The notes: generated by a model not told the origin, from the letters alone. Shown: positions 1-9,093, counted from the first letter of the stretch. The stretch: DNA of 64,000 nucleotides from Arthrobacter glacialis (GCF_002909445.1 NZ_PPXC01000003.1:310001-374000); one strand, 5' to 3'. Program-made: numbers and translations.

Positions 1-690
1 GGACTCATCGACCATCCGGCGGTCCTTGAGCAGCCCTGTGGTGACTTCGGCCAGGGAACGGCCCTCCAGTGACTCCCCATCTCCCAGCCTGCGGAAAGCC
101 GAAACGCCGTTGGGGCTGGCGTACTGGACAATACCGTCCACATCCAGCCGCAGCAGCCCATCGCCCACACGCGGGGCACCACGGCGTGAACCCGTGGGTG
201 AGGCAAAGTCAGGCCAGAGGCCTAAGGTTCCCATCTTCAAGAGGTCATAGGCGCACTGGCGGTAGGTCAGCTCCAGCCGTGACGGCATCCGCGAACTGGA
301 AAGATCCATGTGGGTGGTAATGACGGCAAGTGTCCGGCCATTGCGCACCATGGGAATGGCTTCAACACGCATCGCCATGTCAGAGTTCCAAATTTTGGTC
401 TCATGGGAGCGCTCAATGTTTTGACTAGCCGACGCTGCCCGCACCAGGGGGTCAAGCTCGGGCTGAATCGGATCACCCACAAAGTCTGCATGAAACATGG
501 TGTGGGAGGTAGACGGGCGCACATGGGCAAGGGCCACGTACTCCTGGTTCTCGGACGGGAACCACAGGACCAGGTCGGCAAAGGACAAATCGGCGATCAT
601 CTGCCAGTCGCCCACCAGCAGGTGCAACCATTCGGCGTCGCCCGGGCCCAGTTTTGAACTGTCCCTAATCATGTCGGCAAAGACTGCCAT
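1..690 (-). CDS. pdtaS: PdtaS-type sensor histidine kinase, 5' part only
   Basis: The minus strand reads as one open frame from an ATG at 690 to the window edge, 230 codons with no stop, so only the N-terminal half is present. The start has a good ribosome site (AAGGAG, about 697-702). The opening, with GDWQMIADLSFADLVLWFP at roughly residues 27-45, resembles the GAF-like sensor domain of the actinobacterial PdtaS family (Rv3220c type). A PAS-like segment follows from about residue 170 (GDGLLRLDVDGIVQYASPNG). The HisKA_2 and ATPase domains would lie beyond the window. Family members are soluble kinases that signal to the ANTAR RNA-binding regulator PdtaR. It is separated from the glutamate dehydrogenase upstream by a strong hairpin, so it probably has its own transcription unit. 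Family call is fairly sure; ligand unknown. Confidence 0.8.
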   Translation of the reverse strand, partial: MAVFADMIRDSSKLGPGDAEWLHLLVGDWQMIADLSFADLVLWFPSENQEYVALAHVRPSTSHTMFHADFVGDPIQPELDPLVRAASASQNIERSHETKIWNSDMAMRVEAIPMVRNGRTLAVITTHMDLSSSRMPSRLELTYRQCAYDLLKMGTLGLWPDFASPTGSRRGAPRVGDGLLRLDVDGIVQYASPNGVSAFRRLGDGESLEGRSLAEVTTGLLKDRRMVDES

Positions 691-712
691 GTGGGCTCCT
701 TATAGATGGGTG

Positions 713-744
713 GCTGTGCCCGCTGCTCATGCAGCGGGCACAGC
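713..744 (-). terminator. 13-bp perfect hairpin after the glutamate dehydrogenase gene
   Basis: Bases 713-725 (GCTGTGCCCGCTG) pair perfectly with 732-744 across a 6-base loop. It lies between the dehydrogenase stop (770) and the pdtaS start (690). There is no T-run, which is common for actinobacterial terminators. It could also act as a processing site between the two genes. Confidence 0.6.
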
Positions 745-769
745 ACTGACCGTTGGATCTGCGCAGCTG

Positions 770-3700
770 CTAACGCCGCACGATCGAACGCAAGAGCCTC
801 AATGCTACCGACAATGACGCCATATCGTCTTGTTCGAGTTCATTGACCTCTTCAAACATGCGCACGGCCCGGGCCAACTGTTCCTGGTTTTGCGCCTCCC
901 AGGTCTGGATCCGCTCCATGTACGGGGTGCCGCTCTCGGTGCTGGCCATGACGTTGCTGGTCATGTCCGCCGTTGTGGCGTACAGGTCATCGCGCAACGC
1001 GGCACGGGCCAAGGCCTGCCACCTGTCGTTGCGCGGCAACGCTGTGATGCGTTCGAGCAAGGCGTCCACGGCGTACCGGTTGTACAGCGCGTAGTACACG
1101 CTGGCCACGGCGTCTTCTGGTTCAGCCAGGAATTCGCTCACCTTTGCCACATCCAGGAGCGGGAACGTCTCAAAGAGTTCAGCCCAGCGCCGGCCCAGGT
1201 CTGCCGGCATGTCAAACGCTTCGGCTCTGTTGCGCCACGTCTGGACGCGCTCCACATCAACGCCTTGGAAGAAGTCCTCCATGTGGGTGCCCAAGGTGCT
1301 GACCACAGGCTTGAAGCGGTTGACCACGTCGTCGATGTTGTGCGCGGTGATGCCTTCATTGACGAGCCAACGGACGGCACGGTCCAAGAGCCGTCGCATG
1401 TCCAGATGCACCGCTGACCACTGCTCCGTGGAGAAGCTTGGCGGCAACTCGCGCAGCGCACTGCTCATGGCAGCAAAATCAAAGATCTCATGCAAGGCAA
1501 CGAACGCCTTGGCGATGACTACTTCAGTGGCTGAGGATTCTTCCATGGCGCGGAAGGCAAAGGTGATGCCACCCAAATTAACCATGTCGTTGGCCACCAC
1601 TGTGGCAATGATTTCCTTGCGCAGCGGGTGGGTGTCCAGCTCAGCGTCAAAGCGTGCCGCCACTTCGGCCGGGAAGTAGCTGCGCAACGTCTTCTTGAAC
1701 CAGGGGTCCTCGGCCAGGTCGCTGTTGCTCAGCGCCTTGGCCAATTCCATCTTGGCGTAGGCCAGCAAAACTGCGAGCTCAGGCGATGTCAGGCCCTGCC
1801 CTGTTGCCAGGCGTTCGCGCAATTGTGCGTTGCTGGGCAATGCTTCCAGTTCCCGGTCCAGCTCTGCATGCTCGTCAAGCCAATCCATGAAGCGTTCAAA
1901 GCTGGGGCTCCACTCCACCACACGCTGGCGGTCATTGAGCAGGAGAATGTTTTGCTCAATATTGTCTTCCAGCACCAGGTGCCCAATTTCATCCGTCATG
2001 GACATGAGGAAATCGGTGCGTTCGGCAGGATCCAATTTCCCTGCCGCCACCATGCGGTCAACGAAGATTTTGATGTTGACCTCATGATCAGAGCAATCAA
2101 CACCGGCGGAGTTGTCAATGGCATCGGAATTGAGGATGACCCCGTGCAAGGCAGCCTCCACACGACCGCGCTGGGTCATGCCCAGGTTGCCACCCTCACC
2201 GATCACCTTGACTCGCAGGCCAGCGCCGTCAACACGGATGGAATCGTTGGCCTTGTCCCCCACTTCGGCATGGGTTTCGGTGCTGGCCTTGATGTAGGTG
2301 CCAATGCCGCCGTTGTACAGCAGGTCAGTGGGCGCCAGCAAGATGGCGCGCAGCAATTCCGGCGGACTGAGCTTGACCGTGCCCTCGGGCAGGCCGAGCG
2401 CTGAGCAAACTTCTTCAGAGACGGGGATGGACTTCAGCAAGCGTGAGTACACTCCGCCGCCCTTGCTGATCAGTTCCGGGTTGTAGTCCTGCCATGACGA
2501 ACGGGGCAGATCGTAGAGCCGCTGGCGCTCATCAAAGGAAATGCCGGCAGCAGGGTTGGGGTCAAGGAAAATATCCCTGTGGTCAAAGGCCGCCACCAGC
2601 CGCACGTGGCGGGTGCGCAACAGTCCGTTGCCGAACACGTCACCTGACATATCGCCCACCCCAACTGCCGTGAACTCCTGGGTTTGGGTGTCGACGCCGA
2701 ACTCGCTAAAGTGCCGCTTGACCGACTCCCAGGCACCGCGGGCGGTGATACCCATGGCCTTGTGGTCGTAACCGACCGAACCGCCGGAGGCGAAGGCGTC
2801 ACCCAGCCAGAAATTGTACTCAGCCGAGATCGCATTAGCCGTGTCGGAGAAGGACGCGGTGCCCTTGTCCGCGGCCACCACCAGGTACGTGTCATCGCCG
2901 TCGTGGCGGACAACGTTTACCGGCGGGACCACAACTTCACCGGCGTCGGATGTCACCAGGTTGTCCGTGACATCCAGCAAGCCGCGAATGAACGTTTTGT
3001 AGCTCTCCTGGCCTTCAGTGATCCAGGCGCCGCGGTCAACCGCAGGGTTGGGCAGCTGCTTGGCGAAGAACCCGCCCTTGGCTCCGGTGGGCACAATCAC
3101 CGCGTTCTTAACTGTCTGAGCCTTGACCAAGCCCAGCACCTCCGTGCGGAAGTCCTCACGGCGATCGGACCAGCGCAGGCCGCCACGAGCCACCTTGCCA
3201 AAGCGCAGGTGCGTGCCTTCAACGCGTGGGGAGTAAACCCAGATTTCAAACATGGGCCGCGGCGCTGGCAGACCCTCAATGGTTGCCGGGTTGAGCTTCA
3301 TGCTCAGGAAGTCGCGGTTCCGGTAGTAGTTGGTGCGCAGGGTGGAATCCAGCAGGTTGGTGAAGGTGCGCAGAACACGGTCCGCATCCAAGGTGGGCAC
3401 ATTCTCCAGCGCCGTATTGAGCCGGACATGAATCTCGCCCAGCATCTCTGGGCGGGCCGCGTCCTCGATGGCTGGGTTGAAACGGGCCTCAAACAACTCA
3501 ACCAGGCCGCGGGTCACGTCAACGTTTTGCAGGAGGGTGGCGGCAATGAAACCGTAGGAGTTGGCATTGCCCATCTGGCGCATGTACTTGGCGTAGGCGC
3601 GCAAAATCACGATCTGCCGCCATTGCATGCCTTCGCTGAGCACCAAACGGTCAAAGGGATCGGATTCGCTTTGGCCCGTGATGGCTGCCCCAAAAGCCGC

Positions 3701-5644
3701 CGTGAGCAGTTCCGCCGTTGCCAGCGGGTCCACACCTGCCGGGTACTTCAGGCCAAGGTCGTACAGGAAAAAGTCACGCTTGTCGGCGGTTTCAATCTCG
3801 AAGGGCCGCTCGTCAAGAACTTCCAGGCCAAGGTTGTGGAAGAACGGCAGAATCTTGGTGAGGCTCTGGGGATGGGCCATGAAGAGCTTGACACGGGCGT
3901 CTTCCTCCAACGTTTCCGAGGTCCCCGCCGGCAGGTAGACCTGCATGCCGGGTGCGCATTGGGCGGGGCTCAAGCCAGCGGCAATGACTTCCTTGTAGCT
4001 GGCGTCGAATTCCTCAAAGCTGGCAATATCGGCGAGGGCGTCCTCGACCTCGAAATCAATGCGGTAGCTGGGCGGGAACGCCTCCGACCACTTGGGCACC
4101 AAACGGTCTGCAACTTCCAGTGGCTGCGTTTCGCGCAGTATCTGGGCAATACCTTCGGGCCATGATCGGGCCGCGCGCACCAGGCGCTGTTCCAGTTCGG
4201 CAACCTGCAAATCCTCGGGCACCAGGTATTCCTTGGGCAGCCGGATGCGGAAGAACAAGCGGGCCAGCGCCGATTCACTCATCCGCGCCTCAAAGTCAAT
4301 GGCAACGGCACCAAAGGTGCTCGTGAGCTCCTGCTCGATGCGATGGCGCACCGCCGTGGTGTACCGATCACGCGGGATGTACACCAATGCAGACATGAAT
4401 CTGCCGTAGATGTCGGGGCGCAGGAACAGCCGTGTTCGACGGCGTTCGGCCAGACGCAGGATGCCGTTGGCGATCTCGATCAGGTCAGGAATCTCGATCT
4501 GGAACAGTTCATCACGCGGGTAGGTTTCCAGAACGGCAAAGAGGTCCTTGCCGGAGTGCGAGTTGGGAGGGAAGCCGAAATGGCGCAGAACGGCATCGAC
4601 TTTTTCACGGACCACGGGAATGTTGCGCACAGAACCCGTGTAAACAGCGGAGGAGAACAGGCCGATGAAGCGTTGCTCACCGTTGACGTTTCCCTGGGCA
4701 TCAAAGGACTTGATGCCGATGTAGTCCAGATACGCGCCGCGGTGCACCGTTGAGCGCGAGTTGGCCTTGGTGATGACCAGGACACGCTTTTCGCGGGCCT
4801 TGCGCTGGCCGGTGATGGTCAGGTGTTGCACGGAGACGTGGTTGGCATCTTCCCGCAACAAGCCCAAGCCGCTGCCTTCACGGTTGACCAGGACATCTTC
4901 GCCGTCTTGCTTGGACAGATCGTATTCGCGGTAGCCCAGGAAAGTGAAGTTGTCGGCTTCCATCCAGTGGAGAAGATCTTCGGCCTCGCGCAGGTCCACC
5001 AAGGACTCCCCGGCCAGCACAGTTGCCAGGATTTCGGCGCGGCTCAGCGCCTTCTCCCGCATGGCTGGCCAGTCCTCAACAGCCGAGCGCACATTGGCAA
5101 GGACCTTGTTCAGGCCAGCCAGCAATTCCTGTTTGGCGGCGTCGTCCGTCTTGGGAATTTCAACGGTTATCCAGGACTCAAGGAATGAGGCATTGTCCCC
5201 GTCGCCGAGCAGATGGGAAATATTGGGCATGGCCGAGGTGTCGCCGCTGGCAATGCCGGTATGGGTGGGCACCTTTGTCACGGAGGTCATGGCGTTGCTG
5301 TTCTTATCGCGCGACACCACAAATACGGGGTGGGTGACCAGATGGATGGCTAGCTTCTGCCGCACCAGCTCTGCGGTGACGGAGTCCACAAGGAACGGCA
5401 TGTCATCGGTGACGATATACACCACGCTGGCATCATGCTCATCAAGAATTTCCACATTGGCTTGGCTGGGGGTCCGCTTAGCCGCCAAGGCCTGGTGCGC
5501 GAGCGCCCTTGCCTCCAAGACTGCCGGCTCATAGAGAGCAGCGTCCTCGGCAGAAAGTTGCACAAAGTAGTCATCGATAAATGACTGGCCGCCAACCCGG
5601 TGTGAATCCTTGAAAGGCTCGGGGTTGGATGAGTGCGATGACAT
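770..5644 (-). CDS. gdh: NAD-specific glutamate dehydrogenase, 180-kDa class
   Basis: This 1624-residue protein has the length and layout of the large bacterial NAD-dependent glutamate dehydrogenases, which oxidatively deaminate glutamate to 2-oxoglutarate and ammonia in the cytoplasm. A long N-terminal regulatory part (about residues 1-700) precedes the catalytic region, where PTGAKGGFFAKQLP near residue 855 contains the expected substrate-binding lysines and VIGEGGNLGMTQRGR near 1130 belongs to the Rossmann part. The ATG at 5644 is preceded by GGAGG about 9 bases upstream. The gene stands alone between the CpaE-like gene and pdtaS. A 1482-bp open frame on the opposite strand is a codon-bias shadow. 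No damage to the frame is seen. Confidence 0.95.
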   Translation of the reverse strand: MSSHSSNPEPFKDSHRVGGQSFIDDYFVQLSAEDAALYEPAVLEARALAHQALAAKRTPSQANVEILDEHDASVVYIVTDDMPFLVDSVTAELVRQKLAIHLVTHPVFVVSRDKNSNAMTSVTKVPTHTGIASGDTSAMPNISHLLGDGDNASFLESWITVEIPKTDDAAKQELLAGLNKVLANVRSAVEDWPAMREKALSRAEILATVLAGESLVDLREAEDLLHWMEADNFTFLGYREYDLSKQDGEDVLVNREGSGLGLLREDANHVSVQHLTITGQRKAREKRVLVITKANSRSTVHRGAYLDYIGIKSFDAQGNVNGEQRFIGLFSSAVYTGSVRNIPVVREKVDAVLRHFGFPPNSHSGKDLFAVLETYPRDELFQIEIPDLIEIANGILRLAERRRTRLFLRPDIYGRFMSALVYIPRDRYTTAVRHRIEQELTSTFGAVAIDFEARMSESALARLFFRIRLPKEYLVPEDLQVAELEQRLVRAARSWPEGIAQILRETQPLEVADRLVPKWSEAFPPSYRIDFEVEDALADIASFEEFDASYKEVIAAGLSPAQCAPGMQVYLPAGTSETLEEDARVKLFMAHPQSLTKILPFFHNLGLEVLDERPFEIETADKRDFFLYDLGLKYPAGVDPLATAELLTAAFGAAITGQSESDPFDRLVLSEGMQWRQIVILRAYAKYMRQMGNANSYGFIAATLLQNVDVTRGLVELFEARFNPAIEDAARPEMLGEIHVRLNTALENVPTLDADRVLRTFTNLLDSTLRTNYYRNRDFLSMKLNPATIEGLPAPRPMFEIWVYSPRVEGTHLRFGKVARGGLRWSDRREDFRTEVLGLVKAQTVKNAVIVPTGAKGGFFAKQLPNPAVDRGAWITEGQESYKTFIRGLLDVTDNLVTSDAGEVVVPPVNVVRHDGDDTYLVVAADKGTASFSDTANAISAEYNFWLGDAFASGGSVGYDHKAMGITARGAWESVKRHFSEFGVDTQTQEFTAVGVGDMSGDVFGNGLLRTRHVRLVAAFDHRDIFLDPNPAAGISFDERQRLYDLPRSSWQDYNPELISKGGGVYSRLLKSIPVSEEVCSALGLPEGTVKLSPPELLRAILLAPTDLLYNGGIGTYIKASTETHAEVGDKANDSIRVDGAGLRVKVIGEGGNLGMTQRGRVEAALHGVILNSDAIDNSAGVDCSDHEVNIKIFVDRMVAAGKLDPAERTDFLMSMTDEIGHLVLEDNIEQNILLLNDRQRVVEWSPSFERFMDWLDEHAELDRELEALPSNAQLRERLATGQGLTSPELAVLLAYAKMELAKALSNSDLAEDPWFKKTLRSYFPAEVAARFDAELDTHPLRKEIIATVVANDMVNLGGITFAFRAMEESSATEVVIAKAFVALHEIFDFAAMSSALRELPPSFSTEQWSAVHLDMRRLLDRAVRWLVNEGITAHNIDDVVNRFKPVVSTLGTHMEDFFQGVDVERVQTWRNRAEAFDMPADLGRRWAELFETFPLLDVAKVSEFLAEPEDAVASVYYALYNRYAVDALLERITALPRNDRWQALARAALRDDLYATTADMTSNVMASTESGTPYMERIQTWEAQNQEQLARAVRMFEEVNELEQDDMASLSVALRLLRSIVRR

Positions 5645-5701
5645 AAAATAACGCCTCCGTCAAAGAGAAAAGATCGCTTCTTTGCGACCGTACACCTGAG
5701 C

Positions 5702-7408
5702 CTAGCCCTGAACTTCAAGCTTCGCTGTGGCGTTTCTTACAGCACTTTCCGGGTTTCGCTGGACAGCTGCACAACTGAGGCCGAGAATGGCCTTGCGCAA
5801 TGGCGCGTCGGGAGCAATCTCTTGCAGCAGCCTCCCCTCCAACAGGGCCTTGTCCGTCAGTTCGGGCTCCCATGGCAGGAAATGCTTGATGGCCAGGGTT
5901 GGCCCAAAGCGTTCCCATGCCTGGGCAAGGGCCCTCTCCGGCGCTCCGCCCACAGCCCTGCGGCGGACCTTGTTGACCACCACGCGAACATCTGTCGCGG
6001 GGCATTGGTGGGCCAGCTCGGCCAAGCCCCGAATGAGGCGTGGAATCCCCACCGGGTCAGCATTGCCCAGTGCGTAGATGATGTCCGCCTGGCTCAAGAC
6101 CATCAAGGTCGCAGCATTGCGCCGCGGCGCCACGGTGTCGTAGCTCAGTTCTTCATCGCTCTCCAGCGAAAAACCACAATCCACAACGACAAGATCAGCC
6201 ATCTCCTTGGCACGCAGAAGTACACGCTGCACAGCAGCAGCCCGCAATTCCGGCCACCTGTCTGGGCGGGTAAGCCCCGTCAGGAGTGAAAAGGTTCCTG
6301 AAGAAAAGACGACCTGGGTGGAAATTTTGGACAACTGTGCACTGCTTAGCTGACCTTGATCTGCTGCCCTGCAGGCTTGGGCAAAGGAGGCAGACTCATC
6401 CAGCAGTCCCAGCGCCGCAGCAACGCTTGCCCCAAAACTGTCAGCATCTATCAGCATGACCGAGCGACCGGCGGCTGCCTGCTCCGCGGCAACGTTGATG
6501 GCCACAGTGGTGCGTCCTGGCGATCCGATGGGGCCCCACACGGCCACCAGCGTGCCGCTGCCATGCGGAAGCGAAGCTCCGGCGTTTACTGCCAGTGGGC
6601 CTACTTTTGCTTGGCTCCGACTGCTTTGCCACGGGATTCCATCCCTGTGCAGCCGGGCCCGAACTTTGGCCGCCAGTCCCGCTGGCAGCTGTCGGGGTCC
6701 GCCAGCCGGTGTGGCTTGCCCATCTAGGCTTTCCGCGTCCAGGCGTGAAGGCACGTCGTGAGGCGCCGCCTGGTGCGGCCGAGCTGTGCGCTCGGGCGAG
6801 GAAAGTGGCCGGTTCTGCTGTGGGGGCCTTTGATCCGGGCCCATCGCAGCATCGCCGCCTGGTGCCGACTCCGTCATTTCTGATCTTGGAACGGTTGGGG
6901 CCGCGGGCTCTCCTGCCCCTTCCAGAGCTTCCCCGGCGAAAACAGGCCCAGTACCGCCCGTGGCAAGGGGTCCGATGTCGAACGTGGGCTGCAGCTCCAG
7001 GAGCCCACCGTCAAGGTCAGGGGTGGCCGGGACAGCATAGCCCGTGGAGAGGTGGTGACGCGTGCTCTCGACGGTCGCCAGCACCGCCGCACTCAATGAC
7101 TCTACGGTGACGTTTCCAGGCACAACGGCTGCTCCCATGCTGTGCAGGCGGCGGGCGTCTTCGGGCGTTTCCGCAACGGCCACCACACTGACGCCCACTG
7201 CCGCGAGCCTGTCCACCAGCGTCGCAGTCAAGTCGCCTGCGCACTGGGCCACCACAGCCACCTGGGCCAGCCCGCTCTGGCAGGCGGCCAGCAGCTGCGC
7301 CAGTTCTGGGCATCGCCGGACAATGTTCAGCAATCCCCGGCGCGCTGCAAGCTGGTCTATGACGCCCGTTGCGGTGTCGCCCACTGATACGACGCTCACA
7401 ACGTTCAT
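5702..7408 (-). CDS. CpaE/MinD-like ATPase with variant P-loop
   Basis: A 568-residue protein starting with MNVVSVVSVGD; the ATG overlaps the stop of the upstream SAF gene as ATGA (7405-7408), which fixes the start. Residues 1-120 look like a degenerate receiver/Rossmann domain, followed by a Pro/Ala-rich linker to about 260. The ParA/MinD/CpaE domain then begins at TLVAVWGPIGSPGRTTVAIN. Its Walker A reads GSPGRTT: the usual GK(T/S)T lysine is arginine. A later LIDADSFG segment matches the deviant-Walker A family's second motif. CpaE/TadZ proteins localise Flp/Tad pilus or secretion machinery. The SAF partner upstream fits that, but no TadA ATPase or pilin is in the window. It may instead be a positioning protein with altered nucleotide use. 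Confidence 0.75.
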   Translation of the reverse strand: MNVVSVVSVGDTATGVIDQLAARRGLLNIVRRCPELAQLLAACQSGLAQVAVVAQCAGDLTATLVDRLAAVGVSVVAVAETPEDARRLHSMGAAVVPGNVTVESLSAAVLATVESTRHHLSTGYAVPATPDLDGGLLELQPTFDIGPLATGGTGPVFAGEALEGAGEPAAPTVPRSEMTESAPGGDAAMGPDQRPPQQNRPLSSPERTARPHQAAPHDVPSRLDAESLDGQATPAGGPRQLPAGLAAKVRARLHRDGIPWQSSRSQAKVGPLAVNAGASLPHGSGTLVAVWGPIGSPGRTTVAINVAAEQAAAGRSVMLIDADSFGASVAAALGLLDESASFAQACRAADQGQLSSAQLSKISTQVVFSSGTFSLLTGLTRPDRWPELRAAAVQRVLLRAKEMADLVVVDCGFSLESDEELSYDTVAPRRNAATLMVLSQADIIYALGNADPVGIPRLIRGLAELAHQCPATDVRVVVNKVRRRAVGGAPERALAQAWERFGPTLAIKHFLPWEPELTDKALLEGRLLQEIAPDAPLRKAILGLSCAAVQRNPESAVRNATAKLEVQG

Positions 7409-8046
7409 TGCGCGGCCCCGGGATTCCACACCACGGAGACTTTGGCTTTGTTGGCCACGGCACTGAGGAATTTTGGCATTTGAGCATCGCTTACCAACAC
7501 CATGATCTGCATGTACTTGCCCGAACCCAGTGACCCGGAGGCAACATTGAGCGCGGCAACTTCGGCCCCTGGCAACATCAGGACGGGGGCCTGAAAGCCG
7601 TTGCGCTCATCCGGGAGAGCAACCCAAACATCAACGTAGGAGCCCACCACCACCTCCTTGGGCAGGGGTTCGCTGACTGTCACGGGTGCGGGTTTGCGGT
7701 CCAGGGCATCCGTTTGCCCAATGCTGGACCGGGCAACAAGTTCACCCTTGGGCACCATCCGCACGGCCACACTATTTTCGCCCAGAACCACCTCCGGGTT
7801 CAGGTACTTCCCGCCCACATCACCGAGTTGAACGTGAACAATGTTGAACGATTCGGGCGTGATCTTCTGCCCCACCACCAGGGCGTCCTTTGCGGCATAC
7901 ACTGGCACCGTTTTGCCGGCGTTGCCAACAAGTGCCACAACACCGGCCACTGAGGCCAAAACCAGGAGGATGCCTATCAAGAGCCGGGGATCCTTCCATG
8001 AGGGCTTGCTCAACCGTGCGGCCTGCCCCTGCGCTTCCAAAGCCAT
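7405..8046 (-). CDS. SAF-domain membrane protein, CpaB/RcpC-like
   Basis: 213 residues. A single membrane segment lies at about residues 22-40 (LLIGILLVLASVAGVVALV), preceded by basic residues, so most of the protein should face outside. A SAF domain (YAAKDALVVGQKITPESFNI) follows at about 50-115, and the C-terminal half resembles RcpC/CpaB. In Flp/Tad systems such proteins stabilise the outer pilus channel; in monoderm actinobacteria the role is unclear. The ATG at 8046 has an excellent ribosome site (GGGGAGGAACC). It is the first gene of a two-gene unit with the CpaE-like ATPase, coupled by ATGA. It is divergent from the small HTH gene at 8297, and the 250-bp gap between them holds the phased repeats described separately. 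Confidence 0.8.
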   Translation of the reverse strand: MALEAQGQAARLSKPSWKDPRLLIGILLVLASVAGVVALVGNAGKTVPVYAAKDALVVGQKITPESFNIVHVQLGDVGGKYLNPEVVLGENSVAVRMVPKGELVARSSIGQTDALDRKPAPVTVSEPLPKEVVVGSYVDVWVALPDERNGFQAPVLMLPGAEVAALNVASGSLGSGKYMQIMVLVSDAQMPKFLSAVANKAKVSVVWNPGAAQ

Positions 8047-8235
8047 GGTTCCTCCCCGTAACGGAACGTTCCACCAGGAAAGTCCAGGTACGCCTCAAAA
8101 GATGCGCGAACCCATGCCCTGTAGGGAGCGTTGTGTACCTATTTCTACAACCGATGGGCGCGTGGTGAAACCCCCTTACGCGAAAATGCCCCTAATCTGT
8201 GGACAACTGGGCAGCGGATGGCACCAACACCTTGG

Positions 8236-8280
8236 AAACCATGGGAAAACCTTAATAAACCTCGTCAAACAAGACCAAAG
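8236..8280 (+). repeat. Five head-to-tail AAAC/AAAG repeats at 10-11 bp spacing
   Basis: AAAC occurs at 8236-8239, 8247-8250, 8257-8260 and 8267-8270, and AAAG at 8277-8280. The spacings are 11, 10, 10 and 10 bp, all in the same orientation, so one face of the helix carries five copies. The array spans the -35 region of the promoter of the HTH gene that follows. The geometry is that of direct-repeat sites bound by BldC/MerR-like proteins. Confidence 0.6.
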
Positions 8281-8290
8281 GATGGATAAT
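8262..8290 (+). promoter_or_regulatory. Promoter for a probably leaderless HTH gene
   Basis: A -35-like TCGTCA (8262-8267) and a -10 GATAAT (8285-8290) are separated by 17 bp. The -10 ends six bases before the ATG at 8297, so transcription would begin at or next to the start codon. There is no ribosome site at a useful distance, which agrees with leaderless translation, a frequent mode in actinobacteria. Confidence 0.5.
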
Positions 8291-8296
8291 GAGTGC

Positions 8297-8518
8297 ATGC
8301 CTCGATTCCTCACTTTGGCTGATGTTGCCGAACAGCTGCAGATTTCCGCCGCCGCATGCTACGCGCTGGTCCACAGTGGCGAGCTGCCGGCATTTCAAAT
8401 TGGTGGCCGTGGGCAATGGCGCGTGGACGAAGCAAAATTTGAACAGTTCATCGACGACCGTCACGCAGCAGCCCGGGCGATGCTCGCCTCGGAGAACCCC
8501 GCGTCAAGCTCCCGCTAG
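8297..8518 (+). CDS. Small excisionase/MerR-family DNA-binding protein (BldC-like size)
   Basis: 73 residues starting MPRFLTLADVAEQL. The sequence has the winged helix-turn-helix pattern of the excisionase/MerR (HTH_17) family: residues 5-25 form the helix-turn-helix and GELPAFQIGGRGQWRV is the wing, ending in a short basic tail. An in-frame ATG at 8282 would add five residues, but the -10 element lies across it, so 8297 is preferred. The protein has no effector domain, like BldC, which binds head-to-tail repeats spaced 10 bp apart as a cooperative filament. Such an array lies just upstream. No phage genes are nearby, so despite the family name this is more likely a resident regulator than an excisionase. 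It is divergent from the SAF/CpaE-like pair. Confidence 0.8.
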   Translation: MPRFLTLADVAEQLQISAAACYALVHSGELPAFQIGGRGQWRVDEAKFEQFIDDRHAAARAMLASENPASSSR

Positions 8519-8532
8519 TTCCTCGGTCACGG

Positions 8533-9093
8533 CTAAAACTCGTTGTCGGCGGCCGAGACGATGGACACTAGGCTGCCCAAGGGAACCACAACATTGCCTT
8601 GCCGATTCCCACGGTCCCGGCTGACGCCGTCGGCCAATTGCATGAGCTGCACATAGTCGGCACCCACTTGATCAAGCACCCCGCGAATACTGGCGGGATG
8701 CGCCGTATCCAGGTCAAGAACCACTGCCGAGCGATTTCTTGCCAACATCCGCAGCGCGGCAGCGAGCGAGTACTGGATTTTGCTTGCGGCCCGCGCACGC
8801 TGGGTTCCCAGCCCCTGAACCCGCGACACCTTGGCCAGCGGGAGCACAACCGAGCGATTGTCCTCACTCAGCAATATCCATTGCGGCTCAACTCTTTGCA
8901 CTTCGCCGTGAAATGCAGTCCCATTGCACATGGCGAGCGAAATCTGTTGTCCCACCGAACCCCTCAATGCCTCGGCCAACGTCAGCTGTGACGCCTCCAC
9001 CCGGGCCAACTCGTTGACGTGCCGCTCCAGATCCAGCTGGTTGGCCTCATGCCACTGAGCTTCCAAGTCGCCAAAAAGTAGTTCCCACCGCAT
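8533..9093 (-). CDS. Conserved actinobacterial protein of unknown function
   Basis: 186 residues starting MRWELLFGDLEAQW, with no signal peptide and no clear membrane segment. I recognise no enzyme motif. The middle (about 45-100) has a beta-rich pattern (ISLAMCNGTAFHGEVQRVEP, WILLSEDNRSVVLPLAKV) that looks like a small barrel, and the C-terminus (about 120-180) has alternating hydrophobic residues (AVVLDLDTAHPASIRGVLDQ, NVVVPLGSLVSIV) consistent with another beta domain. Similar proteins occur in related actinobacteria next to the small HTH gene. No ribosome site is visible before the ATG, so it may be leaderless. It is convergent with the HTH gene, 14 bp apart. Confidence 0.7.
   Translation of the reverse strand: MRWELLFGDLEAQWHEANQLDLERHVNELARVEASQLTLAEALRGSVGQQISLAMCNGTAFHGEVQRVEPQWILLSEDNRSVVLPLAKVSRVQGLGTQRARAASKIQYSLAAALRMLARNRSAVVLDLDTAHPASIRGVLDQVGADYVQLMQLADGVSRDRGNRQGNVVVPLGSLVSIVSAADNEF

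Noticed and set aside
2684-4165. 493-codon plus-strand open frame opposite the glutamate dehydrogenase
   Set aside because: High-GC codon bias opens a long antisense frame; no ribosome site, no domain, and the dehydrogenase is unmistakable.
8297-8518. Reading the small HTH gene as a phage excisionase
   Set aside because: No integrase or attachment repeat is nearby and the genes on both sides are core genes; BldC-like regulator fits better.
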